A DNA stretch of 39,054 nt from Zygophlyctis sp. KS116 (Eukaryota > Chytridiomycota): the NCBI GenBank assembly GCA_054661495.1, contig BAAFSQ010000079.1, positions 1 through 39,054 on the forward strand. Direction: 5' to 3'. Below the pieces are notes generated by a model. It saw only the letters and a list, made by a program, of their open reading frames with translations, did not search any database and was not told the origin of the DNA. Position numbers and translations under genes: made by a program. This document shows positions 1-12,100 of the stretch, piece after piece (the first letter of the stretch is position 1; every line of letters begins with the position of its first letter).

Positions 1-749
1 GCCAAAGCTTTCTTAACAGCATCAATCCCTTCATAACCAAAACATGCACATTCAATATCTGCACGTACCTTTATTTGTTGAGGAGTAAGACGTTTTCTAA
101 TATTTGCAAGTAATTCTTTATAAAGTCCTTGAGGCAAATTTAAATCTCCAAAAACACTATCAGGATCTACAATAGCAATTTTAAAAGCATCATAAGCATG
201 ATCATACTTTTTATAAAGAGGCCAAGTATATTTTGAATGAATTTCTTCAACCGACATATTTAATTTTTCCGCAACATGTCTTATAATACTTTGAACTTGT
301 TTAGATTTTAAAAATTTCTCTTCACATTTTGCAACATCTTCAGGAGAGACTCTTCTTTTAGATAAATCTATATATCCTTTTTCCTTATCCACCCTTAAAA
401 CCACAACAACTTCATTCCTTCCAACTCTAATTAATTTCTGAATAGATCTTATTCTTTTCCTTGATAACTCCGAGAGTAGAATCATTCCTTCAATATTATT
501 ATATTCTAGTAAATGCACATATGCTCCCATATCAGCAATCTGTCTAACATTGACCATGACTAAAGAATCAACTTCTGGGAATTTATCTTGATAAAACCGA
601 CAAGACAATTGATTTTGAAGTGCCGAGAGTTCTGCAACTGCCGTTGGAGTTATTGGAACTGTTTCTATTGGATCTTGTTCGATTGTATTTCCTAGATTAG
701 CAGGAATAGAAATAATTTGATTCTCAGACTCGTCAAAAGTGACCTTCAT
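1..749 (-). CDS. SUI2: Translation initiation factor eIF2 alpha (5' part; runs off the left edge)
   Basis: Alpha subunit of eIF2, which brings initiator Met-tRNA to the 40S ribosome and is the target of stress kinases of the GCN2/PKR type. The start codon is at 749-747 and about 249 codons are open without an intron to base 1. The S1 RNA-binding domain begins near residue 49 ([10 protein letters not shown]). The phosphorylation loop [12 protein letters not shown] is intact, with the regulated serine at about residue 96, the equivalent of Ser51. The helical region follows ([26 protein letters not shown]-like segment, [13 protein letters not shown]). There are about 44 extra residues ahead of the S1 domain compared with animal and yeast proteins, and no other methionine lies between. 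The C-terminal domain is outside the window. It is transcribed divergently from the Siw14-like gene across a short repeat-filled spacer. Identification is very secure; the start is less so. Confidence 0.95.
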   Translation of the reverse strand, partial: MKVTFDESENQIISIPANLGNTIEQDPIETVPITPTAVAELSALQNQLSCRFYQDKFPEVDSLVMVNVRQIADMGAYVHLLEYNNIEGMILLSELSRKRIRSIQKLIRVGRNEVVVVLRVDKEKGYIDLSKRRVSPEDVAKCEEKFLKSKQVQSIIRHVAEKLNMSVEEIHSKYTWPLYKKYDHAYDAFKIAIVDPDSVFGDLNLPQGLYKELLANIRKRLTPQQIKVRADIECACFGYEGIDAVKKAL

Positions 750-754
750 TTTTT

Positions 755-824
755 GTTAGCGTAGGCCATGGTTGTTAGCGTAGGCTGTTAGCGTAGGCTG
801 TTAGCGTAGGCAGTTAGCGTAGGC
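755..824. repeat. Five-copy GTTAGCGTAGGC tandem repeat in a divergent promoter
   Basis: The 12-base unit GTTAGCGTAGGC occurs at 755-766, 774-785, 787-798, 800-811 and 813-824. The last four copies have a 13-base period. The first and last copies are each followed by CATGGTTGTT, which inserts a 6-base spacer after copy 1. It fills most of the spacer between the eIF2 alpha start (749) and the Siw14-like start (826 or 859). The unit is GC-richer than its surroundings and I did not find it elsewhere in the window. It may be a cluster of binding sites or a plain minisatellite. Confidence 0.9.
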
Positions 825-825
825 C

Positions 826-1323
826 ATGGTTGTTGGGTCAAGTAGTTTGCGTTCAACTATGTATTCCCCTCCTGAACACTTTGCTATTGTGTCTAGTAAT
901 ATTTACAGAAGCTCAACATTCTCTTCAAACAATTATGATTTTATAAAATCTCTAAATCTAAATTTTGTAATTCTATTATCTCCAGAATCTCCAAAATCCC
1001 TATTATCTTTTTTAGAATCAAATAAAATTACTCTGTTCCATTTAGGAAACTCTTGGAATTCATGGCATCCAATCTCTGAAGATGCAGTCAAGGAAGGACT
1101 AGAAATTCTGTTAAATATGCCAGGACCTGCACTTGTAATGTGTTCAAGTGGAATACATGAAACTGGTATTTTAGTAGGGATTTATAGGAAAATTCAGAAT
1201 TGGAATTTAGTGTCAATACTCATGGAATTTAGAATGTTTGCTGGGAATAGAGCAAGATATTTAAATGAGTTGTTTATAGAATTGTTTGATTTGGATTTGC
1301 TCTCTGTAAAGGCTAAAGTGTGA
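826..1323 (+). CDS. Siw14/Oca-family tyrosine phosphatase-like protein, probably inactive
   Basis: Small dual-specificity phosphatase of the Siw14/Oca1 family; active members cut phosphates from inositol pyrophosphates or phosphotyrosine. The family pattern is clear from PPEHFAIVSSNIYRSS through VILLSPESP, LFHLGNS and EILLNMPG to FAGNRARYLNELFIELFD. The catalytic signature, normally HCxxGxxRTG, here reads MCSSGIHETG: the cysteine is present, but the preceding histidine is methionine and the essential arginine is glutamate. It is therefore probably a pseudophosphatase acting as a partner or regulator. The start at 826 is the first in-frame ATG but sits at the end of the promoter repeat. The ATG at 859 would leave the whole repeat non-coding and still give the complete domain. 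No intron is needed. URB1 follows on the same strand after 122 bp. Confidence 0.85.
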   Translation: MVVGSSSLRSTMYSPPEHFAIVSSNIYRSSTFSSNNYDFIKSLNLNFVILLSPESPKSLLSFLESNKITLFHLGNSWNSWHPISEDAVKEGLEILLNMPGPALVMCSSGIHETGILVGIYRKIQNWNLVSILMEFRMFAGNRARYLNELFIELFDLDLLSVKAKV

Positions 1324-1445
1324 ATATTGGTTTTTATTAAAAAAGTAAAAATGTTGAGCTTATAGAGTCATATCTGCATATCTTGAAAATTAACAACAAA
1401 CAACTAGTCACAAAGAGTTAAAATTTCACAACAAAAAAATTAGCA

Positions 1446-4400
1446 ATGGAAGAGATTAATCAGTCATTGTTTAATGGGGTGGAAATAAAGGATTTAGAAA
1501 CTGTTTTTATGGATGCATTTGCAGATTTCTCTCAGGAATTTCTTTGGAAGTTTGAAGGGATTTCCTTGATTTGTTTAAAATTGGATAGATCAAGGGCAAT
1601 CAAGATTGTTAAAAGGATTTGGGCAGAATATGCATTCATTTTTTACAAGACAATGACTTCAGGAACTAAAAGGCAATCTATAAGTGTATTGTACTCTTTA
1701 ATACAAATGGCTAATTTATCATCAGTCATGGCTAATGATTTGATTCTAAATTTTAATTTTAATTTAAATTTGAAGACTTCATGGACAATTTCAAGATCTA
1801 AATGCTCTCAAATGATTTATCCTTTTGAATCTTATATCAAGGAATATGATACTAGATCTCTATTTATATTGTTCTTGTGTACTTTACTACGGAAATCAGA
1901 GGTTGTTGCTAGAATAAAGTTTTTAGGAATGGGATCTAGTATTTTGAATCAAGTATTTCCAGGTTTAGACAAGGATTCTCAGTCTCTACAATCAATTTTT
2001 CTTGAAACTCTCTCAAAGTATGTTTTAGATCCAGATCAGATTCCAAGAAATTCTAAGCTTTTAATCTTGAATGGTAGGAATTTAGACAAAATTTCAGGTT
2101 TGAGGAACTCTTTGGATTTTCTTAGGAATGCATGTACAGTTCCTGGAAGAGGGATTTGTTATCAAGATTTGGGATGGTATCCGCCTGATAAGGAAAATGT
2201 ATTTACTGAAATTTACTAAATTTTTAGGTTAAAATTTACAATAAGATCTTATCTGATTTTATTCCATCTTTAAAAGTTTTGAAATTTAAAGAGCATAAAC
2301 AGCTGCTATTAGAAATATTAACAAGTTGTCCAGAGTTGGTAAAAGGGTAAGAATTTCTTTTTTTTAAAAGGCCTTTTAGATTTGTTTCAAGGTTACATAT
2401 CCTACCAATTGATCAATTTTTGCATCAGAATTGGGAAGATGCCCTAGATTTACTCACAGAAATTGTTAATCTTCCTATTCCCACAAATTTTGGAGCATTA
2501 ATGGGTTTACCTCCGCCAATTGATGGGTTTATAGATTCTATTATACCATCGTGCTTTACCTCTAGTATAAGTACAAAGGGATTACAGCATTCAAATGGTT
2601 TGATTAGGTTGAAAGTTGCCAAATTTTTATGCATTGTGTTGGCAAAGCTTGAAAAGGTTATAAAACACCTTTTGGCAAGATCTGATAATTCTGATAGTAA
2701 TGAATGGTCAGCATGCGTAGAGTCATTGGTGGATTTACTTCAAAAAAGAATACCGTCTTGGCAAGTGATTATTTCATATCATCATTCATGTATTTCAGAT
2801 GTATCGGATCATCATATAGAATCAAAAAGATTTGTCTACAGACTTGTATTTTATTATCAAAAATGTTTTTCTGAATGGATCGAAGATTCCAATTTCAATT
2901 ATGGTAAACTCATTCTTCAAGATATGAACACATTTCCGGTTGATATTCAGTATACTTTTCTAGAAATAATGGGAAATGTCAAGGAGTTTAAATGGGCCGC
3001 TCCTAGTGATTCAGGCGATTCATACTTTAAAAATTTCCTGAATTACTTTGTTTCTTGTAATGATAGGGAAATCACGGAAGTTGCACTAGAATCGCTTGTC
3101 GGCTGCTTATCTAACGGCGTATTATTTAGTAATAATTCTGATTACTTGCATATTATCTTATCTACATTACAGTTAAGCTCTAAATTCGAACAAGAGGCAG
3201 TCATTTCCTTTTTAGACAAGGTTATTTGTGACGCCGAAAAGAATTCTCAGCGAATGTCTTTATTAAAGTTGGAATTTAATAACTTAAAGTTCCTTGAAGG
3301 CCTGGATGCTGCTAATGAGCCCTATTTTAGTCTTTACTGGTTAATCAAATGCTTTGATCAAGTTAGTCAAGGAGAAGTGACTGATATTGGAAGCATTTTA
3401 TCATTTTTTACTCGATTAATTTTGGAACAGCTGTATTCAATGGAAGAAACTGGGGATGCATTATTTTTCTTATGCTCAGAGCTAGTCAATTCTCTTTCAG
3501 CAATTGAATCAAAATTAGAATTAGGTGCCCATGGTTCTGTGTTGGCTTTTAAGAATGCCCTGAAAATAGTTCAGATGTTCTCTCAATCCAGAACTTTGGA
3601 ATATCCTACTTTTTCAGTCTCTACTCCAAAAAATTACTCGGCTATTGTCAAGACTTTAAAGGGTAATTACTTTAAATTTAAATTTAGACTTTAAAAATTT
3701 AAATTTGGGCAATCTTTTCAAGAATTATTCTTCAACAGATATAATCCATGTAGCCATTACCGAAAATGTTCATTTATCGCCCGAGCTGCTCCATGAAATT
3801 GTCTCAAGTATGTGTCTAAGGTTCCCAATAAGCAAGGAAACTTACAGCTCTACTTTGCCTCAATCTATTATTTATTGCTTACCATCTTCCTTTCTTTTAG
3901 AATATGGACTTCAAAAAACTAACGTGAAAGATGTTATTTCGAAAATCGCCGATCTCTCACACCGAAAGAAACTAAGGTCGCTTTTCTTTCACGCTATTCT
4001 ACGGCTTAGAAGTTCTAGGAGACTCGTAGATTCTTTTGAAAAGATCATGCTAAGTGGTTCTATTCTAATTAGCGTTATTACCTCTGCTGCAAAATTTAAT
4101 TACATTAAAGAATTTATGGACTGCACAGTATGGAAAAATCTTTTATCATTAGCCTTTGAAGATAATGTTTATCAAAATCTTTTGAAAAAAGACGTATTTA
4201 CTCTCTCTATGTTTCAAATAATACCGAAAATACTTCAGATTCAAAATCTTAACATCCAAGAATCCTTACAGAACTCAATTGTTTCAGTAAAAACACAATT
4301 TCTTGGCCAGGTTGGCCCATCATTTCCAACTGATGCTGACATTGAAATATTAAATTTATTCAAGTTTGTACCTAACTTTGTCATTCATTTTGAAATTTTG

Positions 4401-7400
4401 AACGAAACTGTTAGTAAGGTTGGATTTGATCAATTCTGTTGGATTTTGGAAACTATTTTGACACAACAGGTATCTGATGTTTTTCCTGCGAGATACTTGA
4501 CTCTGATTATTGAACAATGTATTGAATCTCCCTCAAAAAAATATTTTAGACTGTTAGAAAAAATTTTCAACACTCAGGCCGAGCTGTCGATGCAATTCCC
4601 TAGAATTGAATCCTCAAAAAGCAATCAATTCGGAACAAAAATATTCAACATTGGGCAAGATTTGGTAGAAACATTTTTTCCAATTTTAGCTAAAAATGTT
4701 TCCGGTGATGTGAAGTCAATAATTCGCTACTTTACCACATATTATCCGTTTAGTATAAAGTTTTTTGTTCGCGAAATCAATTTTGAAGAGCTAGATATTC
4801 ATGCCCGCCTAGTTTTACTAGAAAGCATTATGGACGCATGTTGTATCACGGATAATTCATGTCGATGGAAAGATGGTGTTGACATTGAAGTCAAGGCTTC
4901 AATGCTCCAGCTATGGAAGCTTTCTCAGAACTACGTTTCGACCGAGATGAAGAATACGCTTCTTGGAAGAAAGGAATATAAGAAATGTTTATTTTTCCTC
5001 GGAAGCTCCTGCTCATCTCTATTAATGAAACATAGCAAACTTTTAGAGGATATACTAGAAGGAATTCCCACAATGACATGTAGTAGCCAAACACTAATGA
5101 TTTTAACGAATATGTTTCCACAATTGAAAGAGCTTTGTGGTAGCCAGAAAGATAAAAAATCGCTTTTGGCAATAATTTTAAGAATACTCAGAGGTTATCT
5201 TATTTTTATGAAAGATAAAGAGTCTGTGATCGGCGTAGAAGTTGTAACTCGCGAGCTGAAAGATTTATCAAATGATCTGACTTCTACAGCGCTAGATCAT
5301 AGCGATGATATTGATGCGGATTTGATGAAATATGCTCGAAATTTCGCTATCACAGTCCTCAAGTCTTACTTTGATAACCCATTTCTTATTTCCTGCATAG
5401 AAGAATTATGGTGTCTCTCCTTGAAATCTAAGGTATTTTTTGATATTTTTCTAAAAGCTAGCTTGATTTGTTTGCTGCCGACAAATTTCTGGAAATGCTA
5501 ATGACGCATTCAAAGTTTGATGATTTAATGGCTTCCGATGATGCAAATCTAGAACACATTCAATTTCAAATGGCGCATTTGATTAGAGCCATTATAGAAA
5601 CCGACCCACCCCAATTTTGCCAAACCAAATATTTAGAAAGAATAATCCCTATATATAATGGAACAATGAAGCCGTCAGATCGAATATTGCTGTCAATATT
5701 TGGCACGTATGAAGTGCAAATGGGCATTAGCACACTTGAATGGATACATAATCACTGGACAAACAAAGGAAATGGGGACATTATGCAGAGTTTTGATACA
5801 GGAAGAATGATACAAACAGTTTCGGATTTCCCAATTGAGCATAATATGGAGGACATCTTAAAAAACGAATTTGAAATATTACTTTTTGAAAAAAGGGTTT
5901 ACTATCTGTATGATATATCCTTTTTGTTACCGTTTGCAGCATCTCTTATGTTTTCTACTTCTAACTCAATTGATCTGCAATCATTAATAAAATCGAATCT
6001 CGTCGCAGTTGTGATTATGGGACTGGCAAGTAAATCAGTAGAAACTCGAATGGCATCGTCATCTATTTTGTGTAAATTTTATGAATTACTTATCTCATCA
6101 AACATTAAGGAAAAAGATTTCTTAGTCATGCTCTTTGATTCGCTTAAAAATGCGATAGATTCGGATTCAAAAATCCCTCCTCGCATTCCTTCTCTGATTT
6201 CATACTTTGTTGCACATTCTTCGGTAATTTTATTGAATTCAGAATCTATAATGTATCCCTTGGTCAATCGTTTTCTACTGCAGCGCCCGGTTTTGGACTT
6301 GAAGGTAGTAATTATCATTAATATTTTAGGATGTGCCAATGTTTTATGAGCGTATATTTTCTTCATCAGAATCTCATCGATACGAGAGGATATGGCTTTT
6401 AAAACTATTATCTTGTGGAACAATTAATGAAGATGTAAGCTAAATTATTTTTAAATTTATAGGATTACTTCATTTTGAAACGTAGGCATGCGGTTGATAT
6501 GCTTTTTAGCTTATACTTTTCTCCTATTTGTGATTTACAAATGAAATCACTGATTTTAGAAATTCTTTACAAGTGCTCAAAGCGAAACAAAGTTGCCAAG
6601 TCGGTCATCGGTAGATCATCTATACTAACATTTTTCCACTCAGCTTGCCTAAAGGCAAATATTGTCAATTTAGAAGAAAGCTCCCTTTGTTTAACTTCAT
6701 TACTTTTCTCTTATGGGCAAGCATGCAGTAATTTGGTGGAAAAACCAGGACAGTATTCATCTATGTTTTCCAGCATAATCACGACTATGTCATTTTATCT
6801 GCGCCAATTAATTGAAGCTTTTCCGCATATAAAGAAAAAAAGCATGGCTTATGGACTTCTATTAAATGTTTTTGAAAAATTTGAAGGGTTGGCTGGGTTA
6901 TCTAAATATGAATCAATATTTAGTACTGCCGACATGAAAAACGTCATTGATATCCTGGCAGCTTATCAATCACAATCTGAAGGTGATCTCGTTACCGAGA
7001 AGGCTATAACACCAAGTAGAATTTTAATTCAAGAGTTGTTACCCGCAGAGTATTTTGGTGAACAGAATGAAATACTAACTATGGCCACAAAATTTATATT
7101 CTCTGCGGGAATAGTGGGCGTGGAGAGTTCATTCTTTGTAGAAATTTTATGTTGGGTTTCGAATGTTGTTGTTCAAGACATTTCTCTTCATGAAAGGTTC
7201 GGAAAATGGCTAATTACTTGCCGATTAAGCAATACTCACCATGATTTTAGTAAGATATGCAAATGCTTTGAATGGGAGGTTTTTATGAAGAATCTATACC
7301 TCATATGCTATTCTAGGAATGAAAAATCAATCTCTACTATTTATTCATCATTATTAATGCTTATAATCAGTGACATGGATTTTAAAGAGGCCCATTACTT

Positions 7401-7542
7401 AGAATTAGTTCACAAAATCCCAGCTCCATGTCAAATATTGGAGCAGCCTATTCATTTAATAGGATTTACAGATGGAGAACTTATTTTTGAACAATTGAAG
7501 GGTATAATATGGTCCAACTCAGGGACTTTGCGGAATGACTGA
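1446..7542 (+). CDS. URB1: URB1/Npa1, nucleolar pre-60S ribosome assembly protein
   Basis: Large nucleolar HEAT-type scaffold of early pre-60S particles, needed for 27S pre-rRNA processing. Exons: 1446-2198, 2228-2346, 2371-3662, 3688-5432, 5462-6304, 6330-6434, 6463-7542, giving about 1978 residues. Family signatures lie on both sides of introns: GICYQDLGWYPPDKEN before intron 1, then ILTSCPELVKG, then SIIPSCFTSS and STKGLQHSNGLIRLK. The C-terminal URB1 domain has DVPMFYERIFSSSESHRYER followed by RIWLLKLLS and ILKRRHAVDML. Introns are 29, 24, 25, 29, 25 and 28 nt. The second could instead end at 2379 (33 nt), which adds or removes three in-frame codons. The frame is open throughout once these are removed, so it is not a pseudogene. 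Its last 24 coding bases overlap the 3' coding end of the BRAP2 gene on the other strand. Confidence 0.92.
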
Positions 7543-9067
7543 AGCTCCTGCTATTTCACTATTTTTTGATGACTGGTTTAAAGTTTCAAGATAAAACATT
7601 AGATCACGCACCTGCTCTTTCAATTCTTTGATTTCTTCGGTTTTTCCCATGAGTTGTTTATCCTTTTCGTTAAGCATGGACCTAAATAAACTTTGATCGT
7701 GAAGTAAAGATGAAGACACTGCTCTTTCTTCCATTAGATCTTTTTCTAGATTTTGCATTTTCTTCATCATTTTATCCATTTTCTTTTCAATATTTTTCAT
7801 ATCTTTTTTCAAGAACCCAGTCTTTTCATTATTTGACTCACTATCCACCAGTAATGATTGTTTTTGTAGACTTAATGATTCAATTTGTCCTATCAAATGG
7901 CTTAATTCTGATTCATGAGTTTTTTCCAGTTTTTTCAAAAGAGATTCAAAGTATGTACGTTGTGATTCAAGCTGTGTAGCAAGCAATGTAGCAAAATCTC
8001 CTTGACTCGCTTCATTTTCTTTTGAAGATGAACTTATCAATTGGGTAGATGCCGATGGCATTCCCAACTCTACCAATTTACCATCTTCTCTATTTCTTAA
8101 CAATCGATGAACATATAAGTCCCCAGCATAATCCCAAACGCGCTGTGTTTCAAGCTCTAGAGAATAAAGATGTGTAGACGCTAAATAATGCTCTCTAGCA
8201 TGCCCAGACTTGTACCTCCCACAACCAATATTTCCACATATTAAGCAAATCCAACAATCACTAGAAGTCCCACATTTCCCACAAACTGATGTACTATCTG
8301 TTGAAGAGAATCTTCTTTAAGCTATTTAAAAAACTTACCTACAAACAGGACATGATGATTCTCCCCACTTTACTATGCAACCACAATGAAACGTATGTTG
8401 ACAAATATTTGTCAAAAGTCCAGTCACTGAAGAATCCAATCTTTCTAAACATACGGGACAATTTGGTAATTCTACTCCAAGCGTTTCTTTCCCTTCATAT
8501 TCCCCTTGTACCTGATATTGTATCGAATTAACTATTACTATATGACATGTTTCATTTTCAAGAGCGTTATATTTTCTATAGTATTAATAATTTTACAAAG
8601 AATATCTAGTACCAACCGCTTTGCAATCAGTATTAAATCGACACAAAAACATACACTCCATCAAGTTCCCTTATTAAACATGATCTAGACTCCACATCTC
8701 TCAATTGCAAAATCGCCATATACCTCCCAGTATTAGAATCCTTTAGCAAATATAAATGAAGAATATTGGGCGATAAACAATCCAGAAACATCAACAGATC
8801 TCTTGGGGTAAATAGAGCAGGAACTGCTAAAATAGCAGCCCAAGTGCTACATTCAATATTTTGAGGATTTTCAGATTTTATAATATGCAATATTGCATCA
8901 TTAGCATTAAAGCTTGAGACTTGCGGCCATACACATTCGATCCCAACACTTGCAAACCTGCAGTCATTCATTTGTACAAATTTAAGTTTTGTAGATTTCC
9001 AAAAGCGATCAAGAAAACGGGGAAATTTCTGTTGATATTTAAAAGTAAATACAAGATCAATGATCAT
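7519..9067 (-). CDS. ETP1: BRAP2/ETP1-type RING and UBP zinc-finger ubiquitin ligase
   Basis: Cytoplasmic RING E3 of the BRAP2/IMP (yeast Etp1) family, linked in animals to Ras-MAPK signalling and in yeast to ethanol response. Exons in coding order: 9067-8655, 8575-8339, 8293-7519, about 474 residues. The order is an RRM-like BRAP2 domain (LAVPALFTPRDLLMFLD), a RING finger (CPVCLERLDSS, ICQHTFHCGC, SSCPVC), a UBP-type zinc finger (VCGKCGTSSDCWICLICG, IGCGRYKSGHAREHY, RVWDYAGDLYVHRLL) and a long C-terminal coiled coil. All expected Cys/His ligands are visible. Its introns (79 and 45 nt) are far longer than the local norm. The start is 81 bp from the divergent chitin synthase start. The stop lies inside the last exon of URB1. 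Confidence 0.93.
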
Positions 9068-9117
9068 TCAATGTCCTCTGGACGTTTAAATTGATTTCAA
9101 GTGAGGCGTAGTTGCGG

Positions 9118-9125
9118 TTACGTCA
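9118..9125. promoter_or_regulatory. CRE/ATF-like TTACGTCA site between divergent start codons
   Basis: TTACGTCA (reverse TGACGTAA) sits in the 81-bp spacer between the BRAP2 start (9067, minus) and the chitin synthase start (9149, plus). It matches the half-variant CRE bound by fungal bZIP factors of the ATF/CREB type. Location supports a shared bidirectional promoter; binding is inference. Confidence 0.4.
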
Positions 9126-9148
9126 CCAACGACCAAACAATAAACATA

Positions 9149-12100
9149 ATGGAAGTTTCTGACATTGCTGAATGCATCGATGTCCCTGGGACTCTTATTG
9201 AAAGATGCTCTAAACAGCTTCCATACACTTTTTTAGGATCGAAATGCTTGATCGCTCTAGGACATGAGAATTCCTCAAAAGATTCTGCTTCTAAATCTTG
9301 GGCTCAGTCAGTAAAGGAACTGGATATTCCTGAGACTCCGCATATATTCTCAATGTCATCCAATGCATATTTAGATATGACTAGATCAGAAAGAGATCAA
9401 TCTATACTTTTGGTGTAAGATGAATTAATTAACTGTAAGGGGAGAATCAGGATCAGGAAAGTCGATTTCCAGAAAATTACTCATTAAAAATATGTGTGAT
9501 CTTGGAAGACCAGTCAATGCTAAAAAGAAAACTAAAATTCATAGTAGGATTTTAAAAGTAGATTCTATACTTTCTGCATTTGGACATGGAGCTAATTCAA
9601 ATAATCCAAATGCAACTTGCTTTATTCCATACTTTGAATTTCAATTTAATTCTCACGGAGAGATTGTAGGAATGAAGACTATAGATTATCTTTTGGATAA
9701 ATCGAGAGTTACAGGTGCAGAAGACGGTGGACGGAATTTTCATATTTTCAATGATTTGTTTGATGATTTGACACCTCAAGATAAAAACGAACTTGGTTTA
9801 ACTGATCCAGCTCATTTTACTTATACTTCTGGATCTCTTCGGGTTTTAGGGCCCGGAGACAGAGGAGGAGTCTTGACTGAACTCACTGAAGATCTTCACT
9901 CTGTAGGTATTGGAAAAAGAGAAACTTCTGCTATTTTTAGATTAATTGCTACCATTTTGCATTTAGGCAATATTTTCTTTATCAATAGTCCAAAAGTAGG
10001 AGAAGCTGCAGAGGTTAAAAACATGCAAAAACTTGAACAAGTTGCAGAGTTTTTAGGTCTGGTTCCAAATTACCTGCAATTTGTTTTGACTTACAGAATG
10101 AAGAAAATTGGAAAGGATTTTGTGGCTGAAAACTTGGATATGGACGGGGCTTGTCAGCAACGAGATGCTTTAGCTAGAGCTCTATATGCTGGTTTGTTCA
10201 GTTGGATTATTGAAAAAATCAACGATAAGCTCTGTCGTCCAGAAGCTGAATGGGTCAACTTTTTAAGTTTGCTGGATATTCCTGGAATTGTCGGGCTTAC
10301 CTCTGCAAAAAATGGACTTCAAAGATTATTGATCAATTACGCTAATGAGCGTCTTTTGAATAGTACATTTAAAAATTTGATTGGTGAATGGACTGATAAA
10401 TGTACTGCTCAAGAAATTCATCAAAATATCGATCGAGTAGAATTTGGTCGACAGGTCATTGATCTTTTTGATAGCCCTAGATATGGTATTCTTAATCTTA
10501 TTGATTCTGACACTGCTCGAGGGACTAATAGCATCGAGCTCTGTAGAAATATCATTCAACAAAATGAAGATTCTTCAGTCTTTCTTGATTCTCAGAACTC
10601 AAGCTATATGTTTGGAATTAAACATTACGTTGGAGTAATAGAGTATAACTGTAGCAAATTTATAGATTCAAATTCGGATATTTTACAAGGAGATTTTGTT
10701 AGTCTAATCAGAGGATCTCCTGAACAGACAGGAACTACAAATGTTTTTCTGCGTTCAGTATTTTCAGATCGTTTAATTTCAACTACAACGTCTGCTCGTG
10801 ATTCTTCGGTTGTAGTGGCTGCTAAAACTACAGATCGTTTCCCATCCATGAAAAGAAGAAAGTCTGCTACCTTGGAAACAAATGTTGTGCCTGCTACGAA
10901 TACTGTCGTAAATCAGGTACTTTTCCTCGGAATTTTAACATTAGTTCAAATCAAATTATGAAGAGCTATTATCCGCGATTTGTGAGACGAATATGTGGGC
11001 TATATTCCATATTAATAGAGGTTCCTCCCTTCATAGCAATAGAGTAGAAAATTCGACTGTCATTCACCAATCATCTTATTACAACTTCAATAATCTTAAA
11101 AATCATCCTGCCTTCAAATATATACATGAAGTTTCGCTGGAAAATTTGGATAAAAAATATGGAAAAAATTCTATGGATATTGATAAGAAAGAAATACTAG
11201 TGGGACGAAAACTTGCATTTTTGACTCAGAAGGCATGGCTCGATCTGCAAAAAACTGTAGAGAATCGCTTTAAAGAGGAGGAGATAATACAATATGCCCA
11301 ATCTGAGCATGATAGCGATACAGCTTCCCATTACGGATCAGAATTTGAAGTTTCTGGCCCAGGTCGTGGGCCTCATAAATATGAGAATACAGATCAGGAT
11401 GCTAAAATCGAACAGAAATTGAGACCTCTGCAAAATGAAGAGAGACCCAAAACTAGGCTCAGGAAAAATTGGCTCATGTTTGTTAGTCTTTCGACATTTT
11501 GTTTTCCGACTTTCTGTCTAAGGGCTTTTAAAATGCGAGAAAAAGAGAGACAAACCGCTTGGAGGGAAAAGGTGGCACTATGCTGGATAATTTTCTTGAT
11601 GAACGCATCTCTGCTCTTTTTGATTATTGGTACTGGTTGGCTTATTTGTCGACCGACACCACAGCTGTCTCCAGGTCAGATTTCAAGCTATAATAACTAT
11701 GATAATACTGCCTTAGTTTACATGTATGGGGTGTACTATTTGGCTTTTCCAAGTATTAGCGGAAAGATTCATCAGGATCAACAGAACAATAAAGAATTTT
11801 GGAAAACTGAAATTCTAGGGAGAGACGCATCCTTAATGTTTCCAAAGGATTTTTTCAGCGCATGGGGTGATTATTGGTAATTCATTAAATCAACTAATTT
11901 CTTAGTAAAGATTTCTCTAAGCCCCCTGGTTTCCAAATTGCTGGGGACAGGGCGATAAACGATGTTACTCAATATCTCCATAGAGATAATATCAAGGGCC
12001 TGATAAATTCTCTGCCAAGAAAAGGAACCGTAGTGTGGGATCAATGGACATTAAAAGAATGGATGGATAAAAATAATTACAGATTCTTAGTTCTATATGA

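Noticed and set aside
1446-7542. URB1 region as five separate genes or a decayed pseudogene
   Set aside because: Each frame change coincides with a GT-AG segment of 24-29 nt, and conserved URB1 blocks continue smoothly across the joins.
7710-7979. Plus-strand frame opposite the BRAP2 coiled coil
   Set aside because: Phe/Tyr-rich shadow of a Lys/Glu-rich coiled coil; no start context or homologous pattern.
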